A stretch of 64,000 bases of DNA from Bin87 sp963663945 (GCA_963663945.1 OY760687.1:806001-870000); one strand, 5' to 3'. Positions 46,327-54,889 are shown, counted from the first letter of the stretch. Numbers and translations are program-made. The notes: a model not told the origin generated them from the letters alone.

Positions 46327-47418
46327 ATGGACGGCGGTGACGCCGCCGGCCTTTCGGTTTCGGTATGGACGAACCGATTGCCGACGGATACGGCCCTGCA
46401 GGTTAATCTGCCCGGTGAAGCCCGCCGCCTCACGCTGCGTCGATTGCTGGACCGGCTCTTCCCGCCCGATGTCGACGAACGCGCTAAAACCGTAGCCCGG
46501 TTGGACCGGCGGTCCAATCCCGACCTGCCGGCCTGCTACGCGGAGCTGCTGACGCTGACCGAACAATGGCGAGCCGGACTCTGCCGGCTGTCTGTGACCT
46601 CAGGACGCGGCTGGGGTCGGCCGGCCCACCTCGACGACCCGGTGTCTGCCCACCTGCGACCGCCTCGTCTGTGTCGCGGTGTCGGCGCCTGGGACGACGC
46701 AGATCTGACGCTGACGATTCGTCCCGCGTATCGGCCGGTTGACTGGGCGGTGGCGCAGGGGTATGCGGCGAATCGAGACCAGCTACTGGACTGGATGCAG
46801 TCCTGCGCGTTGCTCTACTTCGTGGACAAACATGGTTGCACGGCGCCGCTGCCTGCCGACCATTCCCGGTCAGACCCCTGCCGACCCGTGGTGGCCGGCC
46901 TGTACCGCCGCCGTTGCCTGCAGCCGCGCGAAGATGGGGAGGGATCGGAAATGACGCCGGCCGGCCGTGAGCTGATCGGCGCACTGCTGGCGGAGACGGA
47001 GGCGCTGATCGACAGTTTCGACCTGTTCAAGGATGCTCGCTGGAACGAGGACGCGCAGGAGGCAGAGTTCGACAGCGGGCGTGGCGCCGACTTGCGGGTT
47101 GAAGCGATCATCGCTGAAGGTCTGGATCCAGTGCGCGCCGTGTTCCTGTTGCGACTCTACGACGGCACACTGGACCCGTACGCCGACCAATGGCAACAGT
47201 TAGTGGGCGACCCGGCGTGTTTTGACCGGCTGCTGGAGCCGGTGGTGAACCGCGCCCTGCCGCCGCCGCCCGACCCGGTTCTCCAGGCCATCATGGAAGA
47301 CGGCTACACGGTGCTGGAAGCTCGGGCCGAGGCAGCAGCCGACAGTCAGGCCCAGTCCGAAATTCAGCGTCGCCTGCTGACCCAGCAATCTGCCGCCGCG
47401 TCTGATGCCGAGGATTGA
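46327..47418 (+). CDS. Unknown cytoplasmic protein of the SecA-like operon
   Basis: 363 residues, no signal or TM segment, and no family recognised. It is rich in Leu, Arg, Asp and Trp. The stretch WMQSCALLYFVDKHGC resembles WQHAALLYWVDGEPLLVD around the catalytic His of the transglutaminase-like protein three genes upstream, hinting at a degenerate relative, but no triad is evident. The C-terminus is alanine/glutamine-rich. ATG 46327 follows the lipoprotein stop by 4 nt, so it is probably the last gene of the 40.9-47.4 kb operon; it is convergent with the DUF350 gene. Confidence 0.6.
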   Translation: MDGGDAAGLSVSVWTNRLPTDTALQVNLPGEARRLTLRRLLDRLFPPDVDERAKTVARLDRRSNPDLPACYAELLTLTEQWRAGLCRLSVTSGRGWGRPAHLDDPVSAHLRPPRLCRGVGAWDDADLTLTIRPAYRPVDWAVAQGYAANRDQLLDWMQSCALLYFVDKHGCTAPLPADHSRSDPCRPVVAGLYRRRCLQPREDGEGSEMTPAGRELIGALLAETEALIDSFDLFKDARWNEDAQEAEFDSGRGADLRVEAIIAEGLDPVRAVFLLRLYDGTLDPYADQWQQLVGDPACFDRLLEPVVNRALPPPPDPVLQAIMEDGYTVLEARAEAAADSQAQSEIQRRLLTQQSAAASDAED

Positions 47419-47467
47419 GCCCGGCGCACCGAATGGCCTGGCTCGTCGATCTGGTCAGCGTCCCGAT

Positions 47468-48349
47468 TCAGATGACAATGAGCAATATCAGGGCGGAACT
47501 GACCACCACCGCGGTTTCGACGAAGGCCACGCCCACGTTGCGTCCACCTGCAACCTGCTGGGAAACCCGGGTGTGCGGCAACAACACCAGGTCCACCGCC
47601 ACCCGCAGGACATACAACAGAACAAAGCCCACCACGGAGTAGACGACAAACTCCAAAATCCCAGCCTGCCAACCGACGAAGTCGCCGAAGGTGGCCTTGA
47701 AGGTAACCAGGCCGATTGCGATCAGGTTGCCGCCCAAAGAGATGCCCACCGCCGGGTTGTCGCGCTCAATCTCGTCGTGGATGTTGAAGGGCGTAGTCCA
47801 TTCGTAGAACAGGGCGAACAGGATCAGGACGCCCAGGCCGAGGCCGAAGAACGCCAGGGCATTGAGCGGGCCACCCTCACCGGCGATTGCTCCGGCGATG
47901 ACGAGGCCGCAAGCGACGTTCACTCCAAACTCCGCTGCCGCCGCTCCCGCATTCTGATCCTGGAGGATTTCGCGCTCCAGCTCGAAGCGGTACAGCACCA
48001 ACCGGTCGGTGACCAGGCGCATCAGGTTCAACGCAACGATTCCGGCCAGTGAGTACAGGAAAACCCACAGCACTTCCAGGCCGAAGGCCCGGTCGAGTCC
48101 CAACCCGATATAGCCGTCGCCTCCCAGTGGCTCGTACACGGCCCCGAGGAACACGAGGATGACGCCCATCAAGTACCCCGACAGGCGCAACGCCACCGCG
48201 AGGTTGCCTTTGGTTACGATCTCCTCCTCGATGCGGTGGCGAGTAACGACGTCCCGGGCCAGCTTCGCCAGGATCAATACCACCAGGCCCAGCGCCACGT
48301 AGATCAGTCCGCGAGGAAGGTAGGTCAATATGTCAATCAGTATGTCCAC
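47468..48349 (-). CDS. DUF350 integral membrane protein (YjfL-like, two-domain)
   Basis: 293 residues with about eight hydrophobic helices arranged as two DUF350-like halves (LPRGLIYVALGLVVLILAKL and SAYGYLMGVILVFLG-type; then LYSLAGIVALNLMRLVTD, FGVNVACGLVIAGAI, FGLGLGVLILFALFYEWTTP). E. coli YjfL is the single-domain relative; its function is unknown but the family sits with PspA homologues. GTG 48349 has GGAG 8 nt upstream, so the longer frame to 48607 is not used. It is downstream of the DUF4178 gene (28 nt gap), forming a two-gene unit. Confidence 0.85.
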   Translation of the reverse strand: MDILIDILTYLPRGLIYVALGLVVLILAKLARDVVTRHRIEEEIVTKGNLAVALRLSGYLMGVILVFLGAVYEPLGGDGYIGLGLDRAFGLEVLWVFLYSLAGIVALNLMRLVTDRLVLYRFELEREILQDQNAGAAAAEFGVNVACGLVIAGAIAGEGGPLNALAFFGLGLGVLILFALFYEWTTPFNIHDEIERDNPAVGISLGGNLIAIGLVTFKATFGDFVGWQAGILEFVVYSVVGFVLLYVLRVAVDLVLLPHTRVSQQVAGGRNVGVAFVETAVVVSSALILLIVI

Positions 48350-48377
48350 CTGGCACGCTCCACACTCAGTCGTATCG

Positions 48378-49007
48378 TTATTGGGCTTCTGATCGCTCTC
48401 CCGGGTATAGCAGCACGTTATCCGGGTCAATGATTTCGCTGAAGTGGGCTTCGAAAGGGAGGCCTTCGAACTTGGTGATGGCCAGCATATCTTGCCCGTC
48501 GTCCGCCAGGAACTCCCACATGTAGAAGCCCTCTCCCTCGCCGGCGCGGTCGCCCGGATAATAGAACGCCTCGAAACTGTTGCGGTAAGAATAACGCCGC
48601 TCTTCAATGACCACGCCGTTGTCGATTGAGTGCGCCTCGTCCAGCGCGATCAGGTCATCCTCGGTCAAACCGATGGCGTCCAGACCCACTGGCCGACGTT
48701 CCGCGGTAGCGGTGACGAACAGGTTGTCGCCGGCCCCTGACCACTCCAGCCAGACCTGACGGCGGGTGTCGGAGGCCACCAACTCGCGCCACTCGATGCC
48801 GCTGCCGGCGTACCGATGGACCTGCTCCACCACCAGATATTCTTCGTCCAGGTCCAGGTTCAGACCCTGCACGACCACCACGTCTCCGACCTGTGCGGCG
48901 TGGATGCTGTTGTCGACCGCCAGGCGATCGGCGAGGCCGGACGGCCGGTTGTTTCCGCGGCCCACGAGTCGGCCGAACAGCCGGCCCAACGATGATTGTT
49001 TGCTCAT
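48378..49007 (-). CDS. DUF4178 protein
   Basis: 209 residues. After a basic start it shows the DUF4178 pattern: AAQVGDVVVVQGLNLDLDEEYLV type opening, then EWRELVASDTRRQVWLEW, RRYSYRNSFEAFYY and GFYMWEFLADDGQDMLAITKFE. It lacks TM helices and is probably a cytosolic beta-sandwich protein working at the membrane. ATG 49007 has GAGGAGG upstream. DUF4178 commonly accompanies DUF350, PspA and polyamine enzymes, as here. It is divergent from the small membrane protein and PspA. Confidence 0.85.
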   Translation of the reverse strand: MSKQSSLGRLFGRLVGRGNNRPSGLADRLAVDNSIHAAQVGDVVVVQGLNLDLDEEYLVVEQVHRYAGSGIEWRELVASDTRRQVWLEWSGAGDNLFVTATAERRPVGLDAIGLTEDDLIALDEAHSIDNGVVIEERRYSYRNSFEAFYYPGDRAGEGEGFYMWEFLADDGQDMLAITKFEGLPFEAHFSEIIDPDNVLLYPGERSEAQ

Positions 49008-49181
49008 GGCGGCCTCCTCGGCCGGAGGAAGAATGGGAACGAATGAGACGAGGCAGTGGCGTGGTCGTCAGGGGCCACATTATAGCCCAGGGCCACGGTG
49101 CTTTGAGGTCGTCGCCGCTTGACCGCCGCCGGCGACGCCCATTATGCTCTGTTTATATCAACCTCCGATGGAGGCTGCGGG

Positions 49182-49358
49182 ATGCGTGGTATGAGTAAAG
49201 CGGCTTTAATTCTACTGGGACTGGCCATGCTGGCCCTGGGCATTCTGATGGTCATTGGCGTGTTGGATTTCCTGCTCCGCATCGCCGGTGTGCTGTGCAT
49301 CCTTGCGGCGGTGGTGATGTTGGGGATGGCCTTCTTCGGTTCGAAACGCGGCTATTGA
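49182..49358 (+). CDS. Small two-helix membrane protein upstream of pspA
   Basis: 58 residues, almost entirely two hydrophobic helices (ALILLGLAMLALGILMVIGVL and AGVLCILAAVVMLGMAFFG) with a basic C-terminus KRGY. ATG 49182 is chosen because GGAGG lies 7 nt upstream; ATG 49191 is next. It may be a PspA membrane partner, like the small Psp membrane proteins PspB/PspC/PspG, but it shares no clear sequence with them. Confidence 0.7.
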   Translation: MRGMSKAALILLGLAMLALGILMVIGVLDFLLRIAGVLCILAAVVMLGMAFFGSKRGY

Positions 49359-49387
49359 ACCGACGTTTGATAGACTGGTTGAACCCG

Positions 49388-49402
49388 GGGTACTTCGTAC
49401 CC
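49388..49402 (+). promoter_or_regulatory. Hairpin just upstream of the pspA ribosome binding site
   Basis: GGGTAC at 49388-49393 pairs perfectly with GTACCC at 49397-49402 around a TTC loop, with one more G before. It sits 27 nt before the pspA ATG and 29 nt after the small-membrane-gene stop. It could be an attenuator, an mRNA-stability stem or a weak terminator; no U-run follows. Confidence 0.45.
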
Positions 49403-49429
49403 AAATACCTTGAGGAGTAAAGTGAGATC

Positions 49430-50152
49430 ATGGGCATGTTTTCCCGGATGTCTACCATTGTGAAATCAAAAATGAACCGCATCCTGGATTCCGCCGAAGA
49501 CCCGCGGGAAACGCTGGATTACTCCTACGAGAAACAACTGGAGATGCTCCAGAACGTCAAGCGCGGAGTGGTCGAGATGGTTACCGCCAAGCGACGCATC
49601 CAGCAGCAGGCTGACCGGGTCAACGAAAACATCGCCCGCCTGGACCGGCAGGCTCGTCAGGCAGTCGAGGCGGGCCGGGACGACCTGGCCAGACTGGCCC
49701 TGGAGCGCAAGCAGACCGCCCTGACGGAACTGGAGGGATTGGACGAGCAGATCGCCGGCATGGAACGGGAGCAGGAGAAGTTGACCCAAGCCGAGCAACG
49801 CCTGCAGGCCAAGGTCGACGCCTTCCGCAACCAGAAGGAAATCATCAAGGCTCAGTACACCGCGGCCCAGGCCCAGGTGCGTATCGGCGCCGCGCTCGGC
49901 GGCATTTCCGAGGAGATGGGCGACGTTTCGATGGCGGTGCAACGCGCCGAGAACAAGACGGACCAGATGCGGGCCAAGGCCGGCGCCATCGACGAATTGG
50001 TGGAGTCCGGGGTGCTTGATGACATTACCGGACCCCGGGACGACATCGACCGGGAACTGGCGCAGATTTCCTCATCCAGCAACGTGGAGGCTGAACTGGC
50101 CGCGCTGAAAAACTCCGGCGCGACGACTCCGCCCAGCGGTGGAAGCGCCTGA
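49430..50152 (+). CDS. pspA: PspA/IM30 family membrane-stress protein
   Basis: 240 residues, almost fully helical coiled coil typical of PspA/Vipp1 (ESCRT-III fold). It opens MGMFSRMSTIVKSKMNRIL, then DPRETLDYSYEKQLEMLQNV, and continues with long heptad-like helices. The N-terminal amphipathic helix would bind stressed membrane and the protein would polymerise to limit proton leakage. GAGGAG lies about 12 nt before ATG 49430. Its tail ends in a Pro/Ser/Gly stretch. It is followed by the PspAA gene, a recurrent pairing outside proteobacteria. Confidence 0.95.
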   Translation: MGMFSRMSTIVKSKMNRILDSAEDPRETLDYSYEKQLEMLQNVKRGVVEMVTAKRRIQQQADRVNENIARLDRQARQAVEAGRDDLARLALERKQTALTELEGLDEQIAGMEREQEKLTQAEQRLQAKVDAFRNQKEIIKAQYTAAQAQVRIGAALGGISEEMGDVSMAVQRAENKTDQMRAKAGAIDELVESGVLDDITGPRDDIDRELAQISSSSNVEAELAALKNSGATTPPSGGSA

Positions 50153-50231
50153 CCGAGGGTTTGTCGCGGCGCAGTCGTCTATAGCCCCCGGTTATCACCT
50201 CATCCTTTTCCCCAGCACTGGAGCGCAGAAC

Positions 50232-50510
50232 GTGATTGTACGGATACTTGGCGAGGGGCAGTTCAACCTGCCCGGGGCGGTCATCGATGACCTCAACGAC
50301 ATTGATAACCGCATGGTGGAGGCGGTGGCCGCCGAGGACGGGGCTCAATTCCAATCGCTGCTGGATGAGATGTTCCGGCTGGTGCGGGACCGGGGCGAGC
50401 CGGTGCCGCTGGATCAATTGGTAGAATCGGACCTCATCCTGCCTGAAACTGATCTCACGCTGGACGAAGCGGAGCACATCTTTATCGGTGACGGCCTGCT
50501 GCCTGGCTAA
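50232..50510 (+). CDS. PspAA-domain protein (PspA-associated)
   Basis: 92 residues matching PspAA: VIVRILGEGQFNLPGAVIDD, LNDIDNRMVEAV, ... FRLVRDRGEPVPLDQLVESD, then LILPETDLTLDEAEHIF and GDGLLPG. GTG 50232 is the start because it gives exactly the family length and has GGAG 8 nt upstream; the frame is open back to 50139. The domain is thought to help regulate PspA assembly; mechanism unknown. Second gene of the pspA unit. Confidence 0.88.
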   Translation: MIVRILGEGQFNLPGAVIDDLNDIDNRMVEAVAAEDGAQFQSLLDEMFRLVRDRGEPVPLDQLVESDLILPETDLTLDEAEHIFIGDGLLPG

Positions 50511-50573
50511 CGGGCCGGCGGCAGCAGCCGAGATTGGCGGCGTGCGGCCAGCGCATCACCGTTGGCTGCCCCG

Positions 50574-51950
50574 TCAGACGCCGTCGATTTGATCTGCCGG
50601 ACCGGTGATCTCAGCCCCGGTCAGCGGCCGGCGCACCGCTGCCGGGTCCACGCCCGACCGCAGCGCGGCCATAACGCCGGCGGCCTCCCAGTAATTTTCC
50701 ACAATGTGCAACTGGCCTGCGCTCCACGGCAGTTCCGTCAGGTCATTGCTCATCAGGTTGCGGTTCTCCCTCACGGCAATGGTGGTGATGCCCTGTTCCA
50801 GCGCGGCCAGGGTCGGCAAACCCACGCATCCGTCGGGGATAACCAGGCACGATACATCGGCTGCATTGAGTACGCTGTGATGACGCCGGCCTTCCGGGTC
50901 GGTGATCAGCCGGGGACTGCGCTGCAGCCCTTTCAGTATGCACTGGATCATCGCCAGCGACACGGCCTCGGCTGCCATGCGCGGATCAACCACACCAGGG
51001 TCTGCGTTGGCTATCTCCCGGCTCTCCAGCATGGGCGCGTGGGCCGACGGCACGTCATAAAGAGCCGAGACCGTGTGCGTCAGCATCGCCTCCACACCGC
51101 CCCAGGGGTTGACCATGTCGCCCATACGGTCAAAGTACTCGAAGTGGTAGCCGGCCGGTACGTCGATCAGAGAGGTGATGGCCACCGCGTCATATTGGCT
51201 TCGTCGCCGGTCCAGTTCCGCAAACAGCGGCTCCAGCCCGCGCACCCGCCCGGCCGCTCGTCCCGACCGGGCATACCGGGAGTCCATCTGTAACCCCTGT
51301 TCCAGCCGGAGAACCTGCGGTCTGACCAGGCCATAGGAGGTCCGGGCTGCGTTGATGGAGTTTATGGCCGCGTGGATGAATAGCTCGTCGTCATGAGGGC
51401 CAAGCACCACCAGCAATCGATTGTTGCGGACCCTCTGCAAGCCCAATTGGCCCTGCAACAACCGGGCAATGACGCTACCCTCCACGTACAGGCAATTTGC
51501 CGGCATTTCGATCACGTCCGATGCGTTTACCACGTTGGGATGGGTGACCAGCGTGTCGCATACTGAGGCGAGCAGGGCGGCCACCGGCATCGCGTCTCCC
51601 GCGTGCCCGCCGATCTCTGCTCCCACTCCGGTGGGCACCAGCAGGACCGCGTTGAATTGCTGGGCGTTTTCCAGGGTACGGCGGTCCAGGTCAAAAATGG
51701 ACGCCGGCAGCCGATCGCCGTCCAGCCCGCGCAGCAGTCCAATCTCGCAGTGGTGCCCTTCCTGATCTGAATTCGGGATCCTGGTCCTGCCCGTCACTGC
51801 GAGCCTGATCGGAACCTCGTTCGATTGCAGTTGCTCCGTCACTGCTTCGCGCAACTGCCGGCGCAGGTCGGCGTGAAGCCCGTCGGTGGGGACTATCAGC
51901 TCCCGTTCGTACAGTTCGGCAGTCGCCATGACGCTACTCACGCTCCCCAT
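50574..51950 (-). CDS. DUF3326 family protein
   Basis: 458 residues. Conserved DUF3326 blocks are visible: HHCEIGLLRGLDG, GVGAEIGGHAGDAMPVAALL, CDTLVTHPNVVNASDV, NCLYVEGSVIARLL and a C-terminal VGLPTLAALEQGITTIAVREN. The enzyme activity is not established. Start ATG 51950 overlaps the upstream nspC gene by 13 nt; ATG 51929 would leave 8 nt between them. The tight coupling to carboxynorspermidine decarboxylase suggests a role in polyamine metabolism or in a polyamine-linked modification. Confidence 0.85.
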   Translation of the reverse strand: MGSVSSVMATAELYERELIVPTDGLHADLRRQLREAVTEQLQSNEVPIRLAVTGRTRIPNSDQEGHHCEIGLLRGLDGDRLPASIFDLDRRTLENAQQFNAVLLVPTGVGAEIGGHAGDAMPVAALLASVCDTLVTHPNVVNASDVIEMPANCLYVEGSVIARLLQGQLGLQRVRNNRLLVVLGPHDDELFIHAAINSINAARTSYGLVRPQVLRLEQGLQMDSRYARSGRAAGRVRGLEPLFAELDRRRSQYDAVAITSLIDVPAGYHFEYFDRMGDMVNPWGGVEAMLTHTVSALYDVPSAHAPMLESREIANADPGVVDPRMAAEAVSLAMIQCILKGLQRSPRLITDPEGRRHHSVLNAADVSCLVIPDGCVGLPTLAALEQGITTIAVRENRNLMSNDLTELPWSAGQLHIVENYWEAAGVMAALRSGVDPAAVRRPLTGAEITGPADQIDGV

Positions 51951-53134
51951 CGCGACGCGAAATCGTCGTAGGTGAACCTTCGCTTGGTGAGCAGATTGCC
52001 CTCTGCGTCGAGGGCGTAAATCGTCGGCAGGTTGACGCCGTTGAACATGTGGGCCTTGACGAGGGTGTAGGCGCCCATGTTGAGAAACACGACCCGGTCA
52101 CCCACCGCCAACGGGTGGTCAAAGCTGTACTCCCCAAACACGTCCCCAGCGAGGCAGGTACATCCCGCCAGCGTACAGGTCCACTCCGCGGAGTCGCGGT
52201 GCCCCAGGACGTCCGGCTCGTATTGATATTCGAACACTTCCGGCATATGGTTCACGGTGGTATCCAGGATCGCCGTTGGGTGGCCGTCCCGATTTTGAAC
52301 GTCCAGTACCGTGGCAACGAGGTAGCACCCCGCGCGTATCAAGGCGGCGCCGGGTTCCATGATAGTCTCGAGGCCGCAGCGGCGTTGCAGCAAATCTATC
52401 GTACGGTACAGGGGCGCGATGTCGGGCACGTCGCCCGTGTATTCATCCTCAAACAGGTACCCGCCGCCCAGGTTTACCCACTGCAACCGGCCGTCCTCCA
52501 ACCGGTGGCCCAGAGTGGAGCGCACTTTATTCACGGTAGCTTCCAGTTGGCCGAAGTCGGTGGTGTCGCAGTTGGTGTGGAGCAACAGGCCCGAGACGGA
52601 ATCCGGTTCGTCGAGGACTTGGGCTACTGTTGCCAACGGTTCGCCCAGGCGAGACCCGGTCCGGCATGGGTCATAACGGGCATCACCGATGAAAGACAGT
52701 TCAGGATTGACTCGCAAGCCGCACCCGACCGACCGACGCAGGGCGTCTCGATAAGCGCGCCACTGACTGACCGAGTTGAAGGCAACGTAGTCACAGAGCA
52801 GGCTCAGTTCCGCCGCATCTCCAGGCCGCAGGCCGGGAGTGGTGAAATGCACCGTGCCCCGGTCGCCCAGAACCGACCGCGCCAGCTTCGCCTCGAAGAG
52901 CGAACTCACGGCGAAACCATCCAGATAAGGAGCCATCAACTCCAACGCATCGCGAAAGCAGAAGGATTTCACCGCGAAAAGCGCCCGGCAGCCGGTCCGT
53001 TCCCGGATTTCGGTTGCCCTTCCCAGCAGCCGGACGATGCCGGATTCGTCGTAGATGAATGCCGGGGTTTCCAGCGCTACGTCGCCGGAGACGACGGCAT
53101 CAAGTCGTTCAGACCACCCTGAGGCGACGTTCAT
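51938..53134 (-). CDS. nspC: Carboxynorspermidine decarboxylase (NspC-like)
   Basis: 398 residues of the alanine-racemase-fold, PLP-dependent decarboxylases. PLP-lysine K56 lies in LFAVKSFCF; substrate and PLP motifs include LLHTNCDTTDF, WVNLGGGYLF, IMEPGAALI and CLAGDVFGEY (catalytic Cys region). It removes CO2 from carboxynorspermidine or carboxyspermidine, the last step of the bacterial aspartate-semialdehyde route to norspermidine/spermidine. The partner dehydrogenase is not in this window. Such enzymes occur near PspA/DUF350/DUF4178 genes. First gene of a two-gene - strand unit with DUF3326. Confidence 0.9.
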   Translation of the reverse strand: MNVASGWSERLDAVVSGDVALETPAFIYDESGIVRLLGRATEIRERTGCRALFAVKSFCFRDALELMAPYLDGFAVSSLFEAKLARSVLGDRGTVHFTTPGLRPGDAAELSLLCDYVAFNSVSQWRAYRDALRRSVGCGLRVNPELSFIGDARYDPCRTGSRLGEPLATVAQVLDEPDSVSGLLLHTNCDTTDFGQLEATVNKVRSTLGHRLEDGRLQWVNLGGGYLFEDEYTGDVPDIAPLYRTIDLLQRRCGLETIMEPGAALIRAGCYLVATVLDVQNRDGHPTAILDTTVNHMPEVFEYQYEPDVLGHRDSAEWTCTLAGCTCLAGDVFGEYSFDHPLAVGDRVVFLNMGAYTLVKAHMFNGVNLPTIYALDAEGNLLTKRRFTYDDFASRWGA

Positions 53135-53329
53135 CTGCCTTCAACTCAACCATCTGTCTGCGTTACCGCTGACCAATTTGGGCGCTCCTGGACCGCCGCG
53201 GTTTGCCGCCACCGGTTGACGCACGGGGGAATTGCCCCGAGGTGGGCTGCAATCGTACAGTGACCGGGCCGACCCACCCCAACGCCAATACCCAGTTCTC
53301 CCAGTATCCCAGCAAAGGATGGTAACAGA

Positions 53330-54241
53330 ATGGACACGGTTCCGAGTTCCGACGGTCCCGAGGCTCGGCAAAGCAGCCTGCGTACCAGAGTGTACGCCTC
53401 GCTGGAAGCCCCTGACCTCCTGCGTCGGAGCAGCGCCAGCGATCCACCGTATTTGCGCGGCTCCGTCATACCGGAGATATTCCTGGTGTGCGTCATCCTG
53501 GTCAACACCCTGTCGTTGATCTTATGGACCGTGCCCAGCCTGAACGAAACCTATGCTCTCTGGTTCCACCTGGTGGAGTACTGCACCGTATCAGTGTTCG
53601 TAGTGGAATACGGACTGCGCTTTTGGGCAGTTCCCGAGGCCAACCCTGAAAGGAGTCCGTGGCGGCAGCGTTTGGGGTTCGTGCTTTCGCCGACCGGCTT
53701 GATTGACGCGGGCGCCATTCTGCCGTCGTTGGTCGCAATCGTGGTACTGGTGCTATTCGGCGACAGCTTCAGCCTGTCTTTCCTGCTGGCGATACGCCTG
53801 CTGACCCGTTCGGCCAAGTTGGCCCGCTACTTCCCCGGCGGGCGTCGGCTCGGGTTGGCGCTCCGGTTAAAAGCGGGCCAGTTGCTGACCGCAGTGGCGG
53901 GGCTGCTGGTGGTATTGGTCATCGCCGCCGCGCTGATGTATTTTGCGGAATCGGCGGCCCAGCCGGAGATCTTCAACAGCATTCCCTCGGCTATGTGGTG
54001 GAGCGTAGTAACCCTCACCACGGTCGGATACGGCGACACCGTGCCGGTTACCGGCATCGGGCGGATGCTGGCCGCGGTGATTGCGGTGTTGGGCATCGGC
54101 CTGTTTGCTCTGCCAGCGGGCATACTGAGCGCCGCGATGATGGAGGCGAACGCCGCCGATGAGGATCGAGGCGAAGCAGACCAGCCAGCCGGCGTTTGCC
54201 CTCACTGCGGAGGAGATCTGGCGCCAGCCGCCCGGCGCTAG
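53330..54241 (+). CDS. Voltage-gated-type potassium channel with C-terminal zinc ribbon
   Basis: 303 residues. Six-helix ion-channel layout: S1 about 50-68, S2 about 77-97, S3 about 125-145, and an S4-like segment (150-172) with regularly spaced basic residues R156, R160, K163, R166. The selectivity filter TLTTVGYGD is at 229-236, then S6 (240-270). A short cytosolic tail ends in CPHCGGD (Cys290, Cys293), half of a zinc ribbon. It should conduct K+ across the inner membrane. Its placement at the end of the PspA/polyamine cluster fits a role in membrane potential control; polyamines are known blockers of some K+ channels. Confidence 0.93.
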   Translation: MDTVPSSDGPEARQSSLRTRVYASLEAPDLLRRSSASDPPYLRGSVIPEIFLVCVILVNTLSLILWTVPSLNETYALWFHLVEYCTVSVFVVEYGLRFWAVPEANPERSPWRQRLGFVLSPTGLIDAGAILPSLVAIVVLVLFGDSFSLSFLLAIRLLTRSAKLARYFPGGRRLGLALRLKAGQLLTAVAGLLVVLVIAAALMYFAESAAQPEIFNSIPSAMWWSVVTLTTVGYGDTVPVTGIGRMLAAVIAVLGIGLFALPAGILSAAMMEANAADEDRGEADQPAGVCPHCGGDLAPAARR

Positions 54242-54251
54242 CGTTTGACGC

Positions 54252-54271
54252 GCCACCGCACCTGCGGTGGC
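54252..54271 (+). terminator. Strong hairpin after the potassium channel gene
   Basis: GCCACCGCA pairs perfectly with TGCGGTGGC across a 2-nt turn, 11 nt after the channel stop. No U-run follows, so intrinsic termination is uncertain, but the position fits a transcript 3' end. Confidence 0.45.
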
Positions 54272-54430
54272 ATCTGGCGCGGGAGATTGAGATGAAGACG
54301 GCGGGGTTGGCGAGCGCTGAGCCAAATACCCAATAACGGGCAACTCAGACCGGTTTCGTTTCGACGACAGCATTCGGTTTAAAGAATGCGCCCACCTCGT
54401 CCGTCGCGGTCACCTGCCAGACGACTGAAG

Positions 54431-54883
54431 TTATCCGCTGGTGATCAAGTCAATAGGACGTGGCGCATTTGGACTCGAGCCGGACCGTTCCATAGCGCTC
54501 AGCATCTCGTCGCGGACGCCAAATATATCCGCCCGGACTCTTTCGGCAAACTCGTGGGAAACATGGGTTTCGGGGTCATGCTGTTCAGCCCAATTGATAA
54601 CGGCCAGCATGACCGGGAGCAGGTCTCTGCCCTTGCCGGTCAATTGGTACAGGATCTGACGACCGTCGGCCGGGTCCCGTTCCCGGCTGATGATCTGCTG
54701 CGCCTCCAGCCGAGTCAGCCGGTCGGACAGGATGTTGGTCGAAATGCCCTCATCTGCTTCCAGGAAATCCTGAAAACGGGTGGAACCGCGAAACATCATG
54801 TCGCGGATGATCAACAGCGACCAACGGTCCCCGAACACCCCCATAGCAAACCGAATTGGGCATTGCTTGGGCTCGTAAATCAT
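54431..54883 (-). CDS. HxlR-family transcription regulator
   Basis: 150 residues with a winged-helix HxlR fold: CPIRFAMGVFGDRWSLLIIR (conserved first Cys of the family present), FQDFLEADEGISTNILSDRL recognition region and the wing RDPADGRQILYQLTGKG. HxlR proteins often sense redox or toxic compounds. The start at ATG 54883 removes an improbable extension to 54961. It is divergent from the DMT exporter gene, which it probably controls together with itself. Confidence 0.92.
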   Translation of the reverse strand: MIYEPKQCPIRFAMGVFGDRWSLLIIRDMMFRGSTRFQDFLEADEGISTNILSDRLTRLEAQQIISRERDPADGRQILYQLTGKGRDLLPVMLAVINWAEQHDPETHVSHEFAERVRADIFGVRDEMLSAMERSGSSPNAPRPIDLITSG

Positions 54884-54889
54884 GCACCC

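Noticed and set aside
48344..48365. TGGCAC motif as a possible sigma-54 promoter near the psp genes
   Set aside because: The required TTGC half at the correct spacing is missing and the orientation does not fit pspA.
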